Source: Candidatus Eisenbergiella intestinipullorum
GTDB taxonomy: Bacteria; Bacillota; Clostridia; Lachnospirales; Lachnospiraceae
NCBI GenBank assembly: GCA_019119815.1
Contig: DWWH01000074.1
Span: forward strand, 1-44,140
DNA: 44,140 nucleotides
Reading direction: 5' to 3'
Shown: positions 22,386 to 30,001 of the stretch, in pieces
Numbering within the stretch: the stretch's first letter is position 1
Layout: each line of letters starts with the position of its first letter
Translations under genes and position numbers: made by a program
The notes under the pieces: generated by a model
Told to the model about the DNA's origin: nothing
The model's database searches: none
Seen by the model: the letters and a program-made list of their open reading frames with translations, nothing else

Positions 22386-23255
22386 ATGGAAGAATTCAAG
22401 ATCATAACGGATACCACCGCAGACCTTCCGGCGGACTATATCCGGGAAAACGGCCTGGGTATCATGGTGCTTCCCTACATTGTGGACGGCGTTTCCTACG
22501 GCGTGGACAAAAAGATGGAGGTGAAGGAGTTCTACGACCGGATGCGGGCCGGCATGATGCCCACAACCTCTCAGGTGAATCCGGAAACGGCGAAGGAGTA
22601 CCTGAACCGCTTCCTTGAGGAAAACAAGAAGCTTCTGGTGCTTTCCTTTTCCTCCGGCTTAAGCGGCACCTGTAATAACGTGACTATCGCGGCTGAGAGC
22701 ATCCGGAGGGAACGGCCGGACTGCCGGATCATCGTGGTGGACACCCTGTGCGCCTCTCTGGGAGAAGGGCTTCTGGTACATAAGGCGGTGCAGCTTAGGA
22801 AAATGGGAAAGAGCCTGGAGGAAACGGCCGCATGGGTGGAGGAGCACCGGGAAAATCTGGTGCATGTTTTTACGGTGGACGACCTCTTTCACCTGCACAG
22901 AGGCGGAAGAGTGAGCAGGGCGACAGCCATTGTGGGAACGCTTGCCGGAATCAAGCCTCTGCTGCATGTGGATGAAGAGGGACATCTGACCGCGGTGGGA
23001 AAGGTGCGCGGAAGGAAGAAATCCCTTCAGGCCCTTGTGGACCTGATGGAGAAGCAGATGGGAAGCTGGAGGGAGAAAAACGACTGCGTGTTCATCAGCC
23101 ACGGCGACTGCAGGGAGGACGCAGAATACGTGAAGAAGCTGGTGGAGGAACGCTTCGGCATCCGCAACTTTCTGGTCAATGAGATCGGTCCGACCATCGG
23201 AGCCCACTCCGGTCCCGGAACCGTAGCTCTGTTTTTCATGGGGGAGAGGAGATGA
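22386..23255 (+). CDS. DegV family fatty-acid-binding protein
   Basis: A 289-residue DegV fold protein. In Firmicutes such proteins bind fatty acids and serve the FakA/FakB exogenous fatty-acid kinase system; no FakA is nearby. The start at 22386 follows AAGGAAGG. Motifs are KIITDTTADLP, MPTTSQVNPE, LSFSSGLSGTCNN, DTLCASLGEGLLV, FTVDDLFHLHRGGRVSRATA and GPTIGAHSGPGTVALFF. The last motif and the Ser-Thr-Ser site are those contacting the carboxylate. It overlaps the next gene by 4 bases (ATGA), so the two are coupled. Confidence 0.93.
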   Translation: MEEFKIITDTTADLPADYIRENGLGIMVLPYIVDGVSYGVDKKMEVKEFYDRMRAGMMPTTSQVNPETAKEYLNRFLEENKKLLVLSFSSGLSGTCNNVTIAAESIRRERPDCRIIVVDTLCASLGEGLLVHKAVQLRKMGKSLEETAAWVEEHRENLVHVFTVDDLFHLHRGGRVSRATAIVGTLAGIKPLLHVDEEGHLTAVGKVRGRKKSLQALVDLMEKQMGSWREKNDCVFISHGDCREDAEYVKKLVEERFGIRNFLVNEIGPTIGAHSGPGTVALFFMGERR

Positions 23256-24025
23256 ATATGGTAGAAATGTTCCTGGTCTGTCTGACCGCCGGACTCGCTG
23301 CCGGGATCGGGACAGGCTTCGCAGGGCTGTCTGCCGCCACGGTGATCGCTCCCATGCTGATCGCTTTTTTGGGATACCCCTGGTATGAGTCCGTGGGCAT
23401 TGGTCTGGCCTCGGACGTACTGGCCTCGGCGCTCGCAGCCTGGATCTACAAAAAGCACGGCAATATCGACCTGAAAAACGGAAGCTTCATGCTGGCGAGC
23501 GTTCTGGCGATGACGGTGGCCGGAAGCTATTTTTCCCAGTACATGCCGGATCTTGAGATGGGATATTTTTCCATTTTTGCCAGCTTCCTCATGGGACTGC
23601 GCTTCATCATAAAGCCGGTCACCGGACGGAACTCCTTCTTTTCCCGGAGTACAGGAAACAGAAAAACGGTGATCGCCGTGATCTGCGGCATCTGCATCGG
23701 CTTCTACTGCGGCTTTATGGGGCTGGGAGGCGGCATGATGATGCTGTTCATCCTGACCTTTGTGCTGGGGTATGATCTGAAGACGGCGGTGGGCACCAGC
23801 GTTTTTGTCATGACCTTTACGGCGCTCACGGGAGCCGCCTCCCATTTCTATTTCGGGGATATTACGGGCATGACTCCGGCTCTGTTTCTGTGCAGCTTTT
23901 TCACGCTGCTCGGCTCCGTTGTGACATCCGCTCTGTCCAACCGGATGAAACCGGAAAATACGAACCGGGCCACAGGCGTGGTCCTGGTGATCCTGGGCAT
24001 CGCAATGATCCTGGAGAAAATTTAG
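23252..24025 (+). CDS. TauE/SafE family anion (sulfite/organosulfonate) exporter
   Basis: A 257-residue membrane protein with about 8 hydrophobic segments in the two-repeat arrangement of TauE/SafE permeases. The N-terminal repeat has GIGTGFAGLSAATVIAPML and the second has CGFMGLGGGMMMLFILTFVLGYDLKTAVGTSVFVM, the matching inverted-topology motif. Family members move sulfite, sulfoacetate or similar anions out of the cell; substrate here is unknown. GGGGAGAGG precedes the start. It lies between degV and an arylsulfate sulfotransferase, hinting at a sulfur-anion theme. Confidence 0.88.
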   Translation: MNMVEMFLVCLTAGLAAGIGTGFAGLSAATVIAPMLIAFLGYPWYESVGIGLASDVLASALAAWIYKKHGNIDLKNGSFMLASVLAMTVAGSYFSQYMPDLEMGYFSIFASFLMGLRFIIKPVTGRNSFFSRSTGNRKTVIAVICGICIGFYCGFMGLGGGMMMLFILTFVLGYDLKTAVGTSVFVMTFTALTGAASHFYFGDITGMTPALFLCSFFTLLGSVVTSALSNRMKPENTNRATGVVLVILGIAMILEKI

Positions 24026-24061
24026 GAGAGTAGAAAGGGAAACCGAAGGAGTTATCAGGTT

Positions 24062-25819
24062 ATGAAAAAGAAGAAAAAACTGATCATAGGACTGATCATA
24101 CTGGTTTTGCTCGTTGCGGTCATCATCGGCGTTTTTCTTTATGCAAAAAAGTTTCTGTCCGCTGAGACCGCCATCCGCGACGACTGGTCCATTGAGACCG
24201 GAGATCTGCTCGCCTCGGATGCGTCTCTGAATGTGTCGGTTTTTGAGTCCGATGTGGAAGCTTCCATTCCGGTTGCACGGGTGCTTCCCGATGAGAATGA
24301 GGAGGAAGGCTTTACTTACTATGATGAGAACGTGCAGCAGCGGCTCGCTTCAGCGATCGTGAAGATCGCCCGGGACGGAAAATATACGCTGGCATCCCCG
24401 CTCGCTATCCTCAATCCCTTCGGAACGGGAAGCAACGGGCTGTATCTGTATTTCAACACGCAGCGGGCCGGAAATATCCGCTATACCATCCATGTGGAAA
24501 AGGAAGGGATCCCCGATTACACGGCGATGGCATATGAAGGGGAGGGCACCCGCACCCGCCATGAATTTCAGATGATCGGTCTGGTAGCCGGAGAGGAAAA
24601 TACGGTAACAATGGAGCTCCTCGGCAAGAAGGGAAAGGTGATCAGCCAGACCTCCTTTACCATCCGGATGCCGGAGACCATGTCCGGCTATTCCATCGTC
24701 CTGGACAGCGAGAACGGAGAGAGCACGCAGGAGCTTTCAAACGGCCTGTACGCCATGATCCGTGTGGGAGGACACACCGGATATGCCTTCTTTTATGACA
24801 ACGACGGCATCCTGCGCTATGAAATGGTTCTGGAGGGCTACGGACTGGACCGCATCCTCTGGTATGAGGGAAACATGACGGTCTGTGTCTCCGCCTACAA
24901 GATCGCTCAGGTCAACCGGCTGGGTCAGGCTGTGGCGGTCTATGATATGCAGGGCTATGAGCTGCATCACGACATGGTCCTGGAGGGAGAGGAAGGAAAG
25001 ATCATTGCTCTGGCAAGCGATACCTCCGATGAAGTAAACCTGGAGGATATGACGGTCGAAGTGGATCTGGAGACGGGAGAGGTCAAAGAGATCCTGGACT
25101 TTAAGGAGATTTTTTCCGATTATTATCAAAACGATGCTTCCGAGCTGACGGCAACGGATGAATTTTTCTGGCTGGCGGGAAAGAAAGACTGGATCCATCT
25201 CAATACCATCCAGTATCTGCCGGAGGACGACAGCGTGATCGTCAGCTCCCGGGAGACTTCCACCATCATCAAGGTGGAAAATGTCCATTCCGGGCCGCAG
25301 ATCGGCTACCTGATCGGCGATGAGGATTTCTGGAAGGGTACGCCCTATGAGGAATATTCTTATACGCAGATCGGAGATTTCGTGCCCCAGTACGGCCAGC
25401 ATACGGTGGAGTATTATGAGGGAGAAGGCCTGGAGGAAGATCAGTATTATCTGATGATGTTCGACAACAATTACTGGGTGAACGGGACCAGAGATGACTA
25501 TGAGATCGAGGATCTTCCCGACAGCGTGGGGACCGTGCTCGCCAGCGATTCCCTGAAATCCCATGTATATGTCTATCTGGTGGATGAAGGGGAGAAAACC
25601 TTCGGCCTGGTGCATTCCTTTGACGTGCCCTATTCCAGCATTGTGTCCAATGTGACGCCCTGTGGGGACAATCTGGTGGTCAACAGCGGAACCGCCAATG
25701 TGTTCGGAGAATATGACATGGACGGAGGGCTGATCCGCCAGTTCTCTTATGAGTGTGAGCTGCAGACCTACCGCGTGATGAAGGATGACTTTGAAGGTTT
25801 CTGGTTCGCTGAAGGATGA
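24062..25819 (+). CDS. membrane-anchored arylsulfate sulfotransferase (ASST)
   Basis: A 585-residue protein of the PAPS-independent arylsulfotransferase family, which moves a sulfuryl group between phenolic compounds through a sulfo-histidine. Residues 8-27 form an uncleaved N-terminal membrane anchor, so the enzyme domain is extracellular. An N-terminal beta-sandwich region (to ~200) is followed by the beta-propeller. H379 in KKDWIHLNTIQYLPEDDSVIVSSRETSTIIKV and H447 in GQHTVEYYEGEG match the positions of conserved ASST histidines. The spacing to tauE is 36 bases with GAAGGAG as SD. The substrate may be phenolic sulfates of host or dietary origin, which is inference. Confidence 0.85.
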   Translation: MKKKKKLIIGLIILVLLVAVIIGVFLYAKKFLSAETAIRDDWSIETGDLLASDASLNVSVFESDVEASIPVARVLPDENEEEGFTYYDENVQQRLASAIVKIARDGKYTLASPLAILNPFGTGSNGLYLYFNTQRAGNIRYTIHVEKEGIPDYTAMAYEGEGTRTRHEFQMIGLVAGEENTVTMELLGKKGKVISQTSFTIRMPETMSGYSIVLDSENGESTQELSNGLYAMIRVGGHTGYAFFYDNDGILRYEMVLEGYGLDRILWYEGNMTVCVSAYKIAQVNRLGQAVAVYDMQGYELHHDMVLEGEEGKIIALASDTSDEVNLEDMTVEVDLETGEVKEILDFKEIFSDYYQNDASELTATDEFFWLAGKKDWIHLNTIQYLPEDDSVIVSSRETSTIIKVENVHSGPQIGYLIGDEDFWKGTPYEEYSYTQIGDFVPQYGQHTVEYYEGEGLEEDQYYLMMFDNNYWVNGTRDDYEIEDLPDSVGTVLASDSLKSHVYVYLVDEGEKTFGLVHSFDVPYSSIVSNVTPCGDNLVVNSGTANVFGEYDMDGGLIRQFSYECELQTYRVMKDDFEGFWFAEG

Positions 25820-25843
25820 GGATAGCCCATGAGGGGAGGTCAT

Positions 25844-26107
25844 ATGATCAGAAAGGAAGATCTGTCCTATCATTTTATAAAAAAGGAGCCCCTGACCGGA
25901 AGCTGCGACGGGATGCGCTATTACCTCGTCATGGGAAAGGACTGCATCCGCGCCTTTACCTATCCGGACCGCTTCTGCTTTGCCAAAACGCCTGAAGAGG
26001 ATAAGGTCTGCCGGGAGTTTCCCGACAGCGCCGATTCCATCGGTCAGATCGCGGACTGGCTGAACGAACGTCTTTCGGCCATGCAGGAGCAGAATATAAA
26101 AAAATAA
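25844..26107 (+). CDS. small conserved hypothetical protein
   Basis: An 87-residue protein not recognised. ATG 25844 is used because GGGGAGG ends 6 bases before it; an upstream in-frame ATG at 25829 overlaps that site. It has no signal peptide or membrane helix. The sequence is mixed alpha/beta with YYLVMGKDCIRAFTYPDRFCFAKTPEE, two Cys, and a C-terminal helix IGQIADWLNERLSAMQEQ. It is 24 bases after the arylsulfotransferase and just before the operon's terminator, so it is likely its last gene. Confidence 0.7.
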   Translation: MIRKEDLSYHFIKKEPLTGSCDGMRYYLVMGKDCIRAFTYPDRFCFAKTPEEDKVCREFPDSADSIGQIADWLNERLSAMQEQNIKK

Positions 26108-26111
26108 GAAG

Positions 26112-26163
26112 AAAGACAGGCGCTGCCCGGCGGATGATGTGCGGACATCGCCTGTCTTTTTTT
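26112..26163 (+). terminator. intrinsic terminator of the degV-tauE-ASST operon
   Basis: AAAGACAGGCG (26112-26122) pairs perfectly with CGCCTGTCTTT (26149-26159), and the T-run extends to 26163. Confidence 0.92.
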
Positions 26164-26223
26164 AGGAAAGTACGCTGTCGAATGAAAAAGGAAAGATCAT
26201 CCGGAACCTGTTTTTTATGTCAT

Positions 26224-26231
26224 CATACAAT
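26224..26231 (+). promoter_or_regulatory. sigma-E-like -10 element of the cotJ operon
   Basis: CATACAAT matches the -10 consensus of the mother-cell sporulation sigma-E exactly, 37 bases before the cotJA start. The -35 region (around GGAACCT, 14 bases upstream) is a weak match. In Bacillus subtilis cotJABC is sigma-E dependent, which supports the reading. Confidence 0.6.
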
Positions 26232-26267
26232 ATATTAAAATGGAATGTAAATGATGTGAGGAAGTTT

Positions 26268-26441
26268 ATGCAGGATACAAACTGTAAAGCTGAATTTCCG
26301 GAACAGTTTCCGATCGCCATGGCTTATGTCCCCTGGCAGAAAATGGCGGGGATCTTTGAAAATCTGGAAGAGGCATTCTGCTGCGGCACGATTTTTCCCG
26401 AACTGAATAAACCGTTTACGGGAAGGAGATGTGTCAAATGA
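26268..26441 (+). CDS. cotJA: spore coat-associated protein CotJA
   Basis: A 57-residue protein. ATG 26268 follows GTGAGGA by 5 bases; the open frame begins earlier (26217) but would include the promoter. The family pattern PIAMAYVPWQ...NLEEAFCCGTIFPELNKPF is clear. Together with CotJB and CotJC it assembles in the mother cell and becomes part of the inner spore coat. It ends 4 bases after the Shine-Dalgarno-type AAGGAG of cotJB begins, so translation is tightly linked. Confidence 0.9.
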   Translation: MQDTNCKAEFPEQFPIAMAYVPWQKMAGIFENLEEAFCCGTIFPELNKPFTGRRCVK

Positions 26442-26737
26442 ACGGAACAAACTGTGCCTGCCGGAATCAGGACCATATGGATGAACAGCAGGAGAGAAGC
26501 CTGCGCAGCATCAGCATCGTCAGCTTTGTTGTAGTCGAGCTGACCGAATATCTGGACACTCACCCGGACGACAGGGATGCGCTCAGCTATTTTTGCTATT
26601 ATAACCGGATCCTGAACCAGATGACGGCAGAATATGCGGCGAAATATACGCCCTTAAACATCGCGTCCGCCGAGGCCTGCAGCAGGGAATGGAAATGGGG
26701 ACTCGCCCCGCTTCCCTGGGAGAGGAGGTGCAGCTGA
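26438..26737 (+). CDS. cotJB: spore coat protein CotJB
   Basis: A 99-residue protein. ATG 26438 overlaps the cotJA stop by 4 bases (ATGA) and follows GGAAGGAG; an ATG at 26429 is too close to that site. The CotJB core is SFVVVELTEYLDTHPDDRDALSYFCYYNRI...YAAKYTPLNIASAE, ending in the Trp-rich WKWGLAPLPWE. An N-terminal Cys-containing stretch (NCACRNQDHMDEQQ) is specific to this protein. The stop codon abuts the cotJC start. Confidence 0.92.
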   Translation: MNGTNCACRNQDHMDEQQERSLRSISIVSFVVVELTEYLDTHPDDRDALSYFCYYNRILNQMTAEYAAKYTPLNIASAEACSREWKWGLAPLPWERRCS

Positions 26738-27343
26738 ATGTGGAATTATGAAAAGAGACTTCAGTTTCCCATCCATATCAAGGAACCGAACGCCAAACTG
26801 GCTCAGTTCATCATCTCCCAGTACGGCGGCCCTGACGGTGAGCTGGGCGCTTCCATGCGCTACCTGTCTCAGCGTTACACCATGCCCTACCGCGAGGTGG
26901 CAGGGCTGCTGACGGATATTGGGACGGAGGAGCTCGCCCACTTTGAAATGATCGGCGCCATCGTCTATCAGCTTACCAAGGATCTGTCCATGGAGGAGAT
27001 CGAAAACTCCGGCTTCGGCCCCTATTATATCGATCATACGACGGCCCTCTGGCCACAGGCCGCCGGCGGGATCCCGTTCAATGCCTGTGAATTCCAGTCA
27101 AAAGGAGACATTATCACGGATCTGACGGAGGACCTGGCAGCAGAGCAGAAAGCCCGCACCACCTATGACAACATCCTCCGGACCGTGAAGGATTCCGATG
27201 TGGCAGAGCCGATCCGCTTCCTGCGCGCCAGAGAGATCGTCCATTTCCAGCGCTTCGGTGAAGCCCTCCGCCTCGTTCAGGAGCGCCTGGACTCCAAAAA
27301 CTTCTACGCCTTCAACCCGGAATTTGACCGGTGTAAGGAATAA
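26738..27343 (+). CDS. cotJC: spore coat protein CotJC (manganese catalase family)
   Basis: A 201-residue ferritin-like, di-manganese catalase family protein that is deposited in the spore coat and may break down hydrogen peroxide. The start adjoins the cotJB stop and is preceded by GAGGAGGTG. The metal-binding helices carry DIGTEELAHFEM and LRAREIVHFQRFGEAL, with another Glu in LAAEQKARTTYDNI and the first near PDGELGASMRYL. The family name and operon order (A-B-C) match Bacillus and clostridia. No typical terminator follows, only a hairpin without a T-run. Confidence 0.95.
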   Translation: MWNYEKRLQFPIHIKEPNAKLAQFIISQYGGPDGELGASMRYLSQRYTMPYREVAGLLTDIGTEELAHFEMIGAIVYQLTKDLSMEEIENSGFGPYYIDHTTALWPQAAGGIPFNACEFQSKGDIITDLTEDLAAEQKARTTYDNILRTVKDSDVAEPIRFLRAREIVHFQRFGEALRLVQERLDSKNFYAFNPEFDRCKE

Positions 27344-27382
27344 CCTCCCCGTTGAAGGCGTTGCCTTCCGTTCTCATCCTCC

Positions 27383-27407
27383 GTGCCGGTCACTTAGTGA
27401 CCGGCAC
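27383..27407. repeat. 11-bp perfect inverted repeat after cotJC
   Basis: GTGCCGGTCAC (27383-27393), loop TTA, GTGACCGGCAC (27397-27407). There is no T-run; it may still stabilise the 3' end of the cotJ mRNA. Confidence 0.8.
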
Positions 27408-27463
27408 TGGCCTGAACAGCAACGGATTTCTTCCGGCCATTTTCGGTGGGAGGCTTCCCGTGA

Positions 27464-27492
27464 TTGACAACGCGGGGGGCGGAGAATATAAT
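27464..27492 (+). promoter_or_regulatory. perfect-consensus sigma-A promoter for feoAB
   Basis: TTGACA, 17 bases, TATAAT: both hexamers and spacing are ideal. A promoter this strong usually needs a repressor. AGAATATAATTTCT, overlapping the -10, is loosely palindromic and could be a metal-regulator site (Fur/DtxR type), but the match to any box is too poor to name. Confidence 0.85.
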
Positions 27493-27548
27493 TTCTAACG
27501 TGAGAAGATTGATCGACACAGGAAAAATGCTTTGGAGATGAGGTACCT

Positions 27549-27779
27549 ATGACACTTTATGAAGGAACGACCGGAAAGCAGTATCGGGTAGAGGGACTGG
27601 AGACATCAGAGGAAGTGACGAGACGGCTGCAGGCCCTCGGACTGATCGAAGGAACCCCGTTAAAGCTGCTCAACAGAAAGAAAAGAGGGGCGCTGATCCT
27701 GTATGTGCGCGGGACAAGACTCGCCCTGGGAAAAGATATTTCTTCCCATATTCTGGTGAAGGAAGAGGAGAATGGCTGA
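27549..27779 (+). CDS. feoA: ferrous iron transport protein FeoA
   Basis: A 76-residue SH3-like cytoplasmic protein that supports FeoB. Core motifs are TGKQYRVEGLETSEEVTRRLQALGLIEGTPLKLLNRKKRGALILYVRGTRLALGKDISSHILV. TTGGAGATGAGGTACC precedes the ATG. FeoB follows after a 129-base gap, longer than usual for a coupled pair, containing a repeat and a hairpin. Confidence 0.93.
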   Translation: MTLYEGTTGKQYRVEGLETSEEVTRRLQALGLIEGTPLKLLNRKKRGALILYVRGTRLALGKDISSHILVKEEENG

Positions 27780-27908
27780 CGCCATTTTAGATGAAATGAC
27801 AATGCCGCCTGCGGCAAAGGAAATGGAGGAAGGAAGATTACAGCGGAAAGATCACATCCGTGATTTTTTCGCTTATCCGGAGCGAATCGCTCCGACAGGG
27901 AGGAAAAT
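27780..27908 (+). promoter_or_regulatory. feoA-feoB spacer with repeat and pre-SD hairpin
   Basis: CAATGCCGCCTGCGGC (27800-27815) recurs exactly at 34071-34086, each time followed by AAAG and a GGAGGAAG-type purine stretch. Just before the feoB SD, CGGAGCG (27878-27884), loop AAT, CGCTCCG (27888-27894) forms a hairpin. Its CTCC could alternatively pair with the SD GGGAGG (27898-27903), recalling the cdd-type element in short form. Confidence 0.55.
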
Positions 27909-29912
27909 ATGCGGAAAGATAATCACATTCATGTGGCCTTTGTGGGAAATCCCAACTGCGGAAAGACCACGCTTTTCAACGCGGTCACGGGTTCCAAACT
28001 GAAGGTGGCCAACTGGCCCGGCGTGACGGTGGAGAAATACGAAGGAAATATCAGCTATGAAGGATATGAGCTGAAGCTGGTGGACACGCCCGGCATCTAT
28101 TCTTTGAGCTGCTATACCATTGAAGAGATGGTGACCAGAAAATGTGTTCTGGATGATGATATAGAGGCGATCGTCAATGTGGTGGACGCCTCCAGCCTGG
28201 AGAGGAACCTGTATCTGACCCTCCAGCTTCTGGAGCTGGGAAAGCCTGTCATTCTGGCGCTCAATATGATGGACATCGTGAAGGAGCGGGGCATGGAGAT
28301 CGACCTGCACCGCCTGCCGGAGATGCTGGGAGACATTCCCGTGGTCCCGGTTTCCGCGGCGAGGCGGACCGGCCTTGACATTCTGATGCACGCGGTGGTG
28401 CATCACTATGAGGAGGGGCCGAAGCGGGACATCCTGAATTACGGAGAAGAGATCGAGGAGAAGCTCGCAGTGCTGGAAGAGCGGATGAAGAACAGCTATC
28501 CGAACCACTCCTCCGTGCGCTGGCATGCCATCAAGCTGCTGGAGGACGACCCGGAGGTGAAAAAGGATCATCCCATTGAGCTGGAAGGGGTGGCGGACCG
28601 CAGCTATGAGAAGGAAATCACGGAGAAAAAATATGAATACATCGAAACCGTAATTGACGAGACGCTGTTTTATAAGGCCAAAAAGGCGGCCGGGACGGAT
28701 AAAATCGACCGGGTGCTGACCCATCCGGTCTGGGGCGTTCCCGCGTTTCTGTGCATCATGGCGCTGGTATTCTTCCTGACCTTCGCCGTCGGGGATTTCC
28801 TGAAGGGCGGTCTGGAATACGTTCTGGCCGTCGTGTCCGACCTGATGCGCTCCGGCCTTGCGGCCATACATACGGTGGACTGGATGATCTCTCTGGTGGT
28901 GGACGGCATTGTGGCCGGCGTCGGCGGCATCCTGACCTTCATCCCCAACATTTTCATCCTGTTTCTGGCGCTCGCCATTCTGGAGGACAGCGGCTACATG
29001 TCCAGGGTGGCTTATGTGATGGACGGCATCATGGGGCGGGTGGGCCTTTCCGGCAAGGCGTTTTTGCCCATGATCCTGGGCTTCGGCTGTACGGTTCCCG
29101 CCATCATGGCGACCCGCGCGCTGGAGACGGAGCATGACAGACGGCGGACCATGATCGTGACCCCCTTCATGTCCTGTTCGGCAAGGCTTCCGATCTACGT
29201 GCTGTTTTCGGAAATGTTTTTCCCGGACTGCTCCATGCTGGTGGCCTTTTCCATGTATGTGATCGGCATGGTGGTGGCGATTCTGGTGGCGCTCATTCAG
29301 AACCGGCTGGAGAAGGGAAAGGAGAATCAGTCTCTTCTCATCGAGCTTCCGGAATACAAGCGGCCGAACGCCAGAACCATCCGCACCTATGTATGGAACA
29401 AGCTGAAGGATTATCTGACGAAGGCGGGAACCACGATCTTCATCGCCTCCATCATCATCTGGTTCGTCCTGAATTTCGGCGTGCACGGCATGGTGACGGA
29501 CCCTTCGGAGAGCTTCGGCGCGGCCATCGGCCGTTTTCTGGTTCCGGTGCTCGCGCCTGCGGGGCTGGGCCTGTGGCAGATCGCGGTGGCGCTGATTTCC
29601 GGGATTTCCGCGAAGGAAGTGGTGGTTTCCTCCTTCTCCGTGCTGTTCGGCGTTTCCAATGTGAACTCTGCGGCCGGGATGTCGGCCATCATCGAAAATA
29701 TCCGGCAGTTTGATCCTTCCTTCGGAAGCCTGAACGCTTTCTGCCTGATGCTGTTCTGCCTGCTGTATGTGCCCTGCGCGGCAACCATAGCAACGATTCA
29801 TAAGGAAAGCCGTTCCTGGAAATTTACCTGCGGCATGCTGGCCTTCCAGCTGGTGCTCGCCTGGGTTGTGAGCGTGGTGGTTTTCCAGGCGGGATCTCTG
29901 ATTCTGCGGTAA
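27909..29912 (+). CDS. feoB: ferrous iron transport protein FeoB
   Basis: The main Fe(II) importer of anaerobes, a membrane protein with a cytoplasmic GTPase. It has 667 residues. G1 GNPNCGKTTLFN is at 14-25, G2 TVEKYEG, G3 DTPGIYSL and G4 NMMD follow, and the GDI-like helical linker runs to ~260. The membrane part has two Gate-type repeats with FLPMILGFGCTVPAIMATR and VTPFMSCSARLPIY, and the C-terminal FCLLYVPCAATIATI. The start at 27909 has GGGAGG 5 bases upstream. It ends close to the promoter of gltX; no terminator is seen between them. Confidence 0.97.
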   Translation: MRKDNHIHVAFVGNPNCGKTTLFNAVTGSKLKVANWPGVTVEKYEGNISYEGYELKLVDTPGIYSLSCYTIEEMVTRKCVLDDDIEAIVNVVDASSLERNLYLTLQLLELGKPVILALNMMDIVKERGMEIDLHRLPEMLGDIPVVPVSAARRTGLDILMHAVVHHYEEGPKRDILNYGEEIEEKLAVLEERMKNSYPNHSSVRWHAIKLLEDDPEVKKDHPIELEGVADRSYEKEITEKKYEYIETVIDETLFYKAKKAAGTDKIDRVLTHPVWGVPAFLCIMALVFFLTFAVGDFLKGGLEYVLAVVSDLMRSGLAAIHTVDWMISLVVDGIVAGVGGILTFIPNIFILFLALAILEDSGYMSRVAYVMDGIMGRVGLSGKAFLPMILGFGCTVPAIMATRALETEHDRRRTMIVTPFMSCSARLPIYVLFSEMFFPDCSMLVAFSMYVIGMVVAILVALIQNRLEKGKENQSLLIELPEYKRPNARTIRTYVWNKLKDYLTKAGTTIFIASIIIWFVLNFGVHGMVTDPSESFGAAIGRFLVPVLAPAGLGLWQIAVALISGISAKEVVVSSFSVLFGVSNVNSAAGMSAIIENIRQFDPSFGSLNAFCLMLFCLLYVPCAATIATIHKESRSWKFTCGMLAFQLVLAWVVSVVVFQAGSLILR

Positions 29913-29919
29913 GAAGGAA

Positions 29920-29948
29920 TTGACAAACCGCCCTGATTTGCTTAAACT
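29920..29948 (+). promoter_or_regulatory. sigma-A promoter for gltX
   Basis: TTGACA, 17 bases, TAAACT, 54 bases upstream of the start codon and just after the feoB stop. Confidence 0.75.
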
Positions 29949-29962
29949 GATGCATATATGCT

Positions 29963-29987
29963 GCCGTCCGGAATCAAACCGGACGGC
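29963..29987 (+). promoter_or_regulatory. perfect 9-bp hairpin in the gltX leader
   Basis: GCCGTCCGG, 7-base loop AATCAAA, CCGGACGGC. It ends 6 bases before the SD AAAGGAA and has no T-run. The leader is far too short for a T-box. Confidence 0.7.
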
Positions 29988-30001
29988 CCGGAAAGGAACC
30001 G

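Noticed and set aside
27772..28002. 76-codon frame starting at the end of feoA
   Set aside because: It runs into feoB in another frame and its second half is a feoB shadow. Its first half contains a dispersed repeat and hairpin. The ATG lies within feoA without a clear SD.
29949..30001. T-box riboswitch for gltX
   Set aside because: The leader is only about 50 bases and lacks the conserved T-box sequence.
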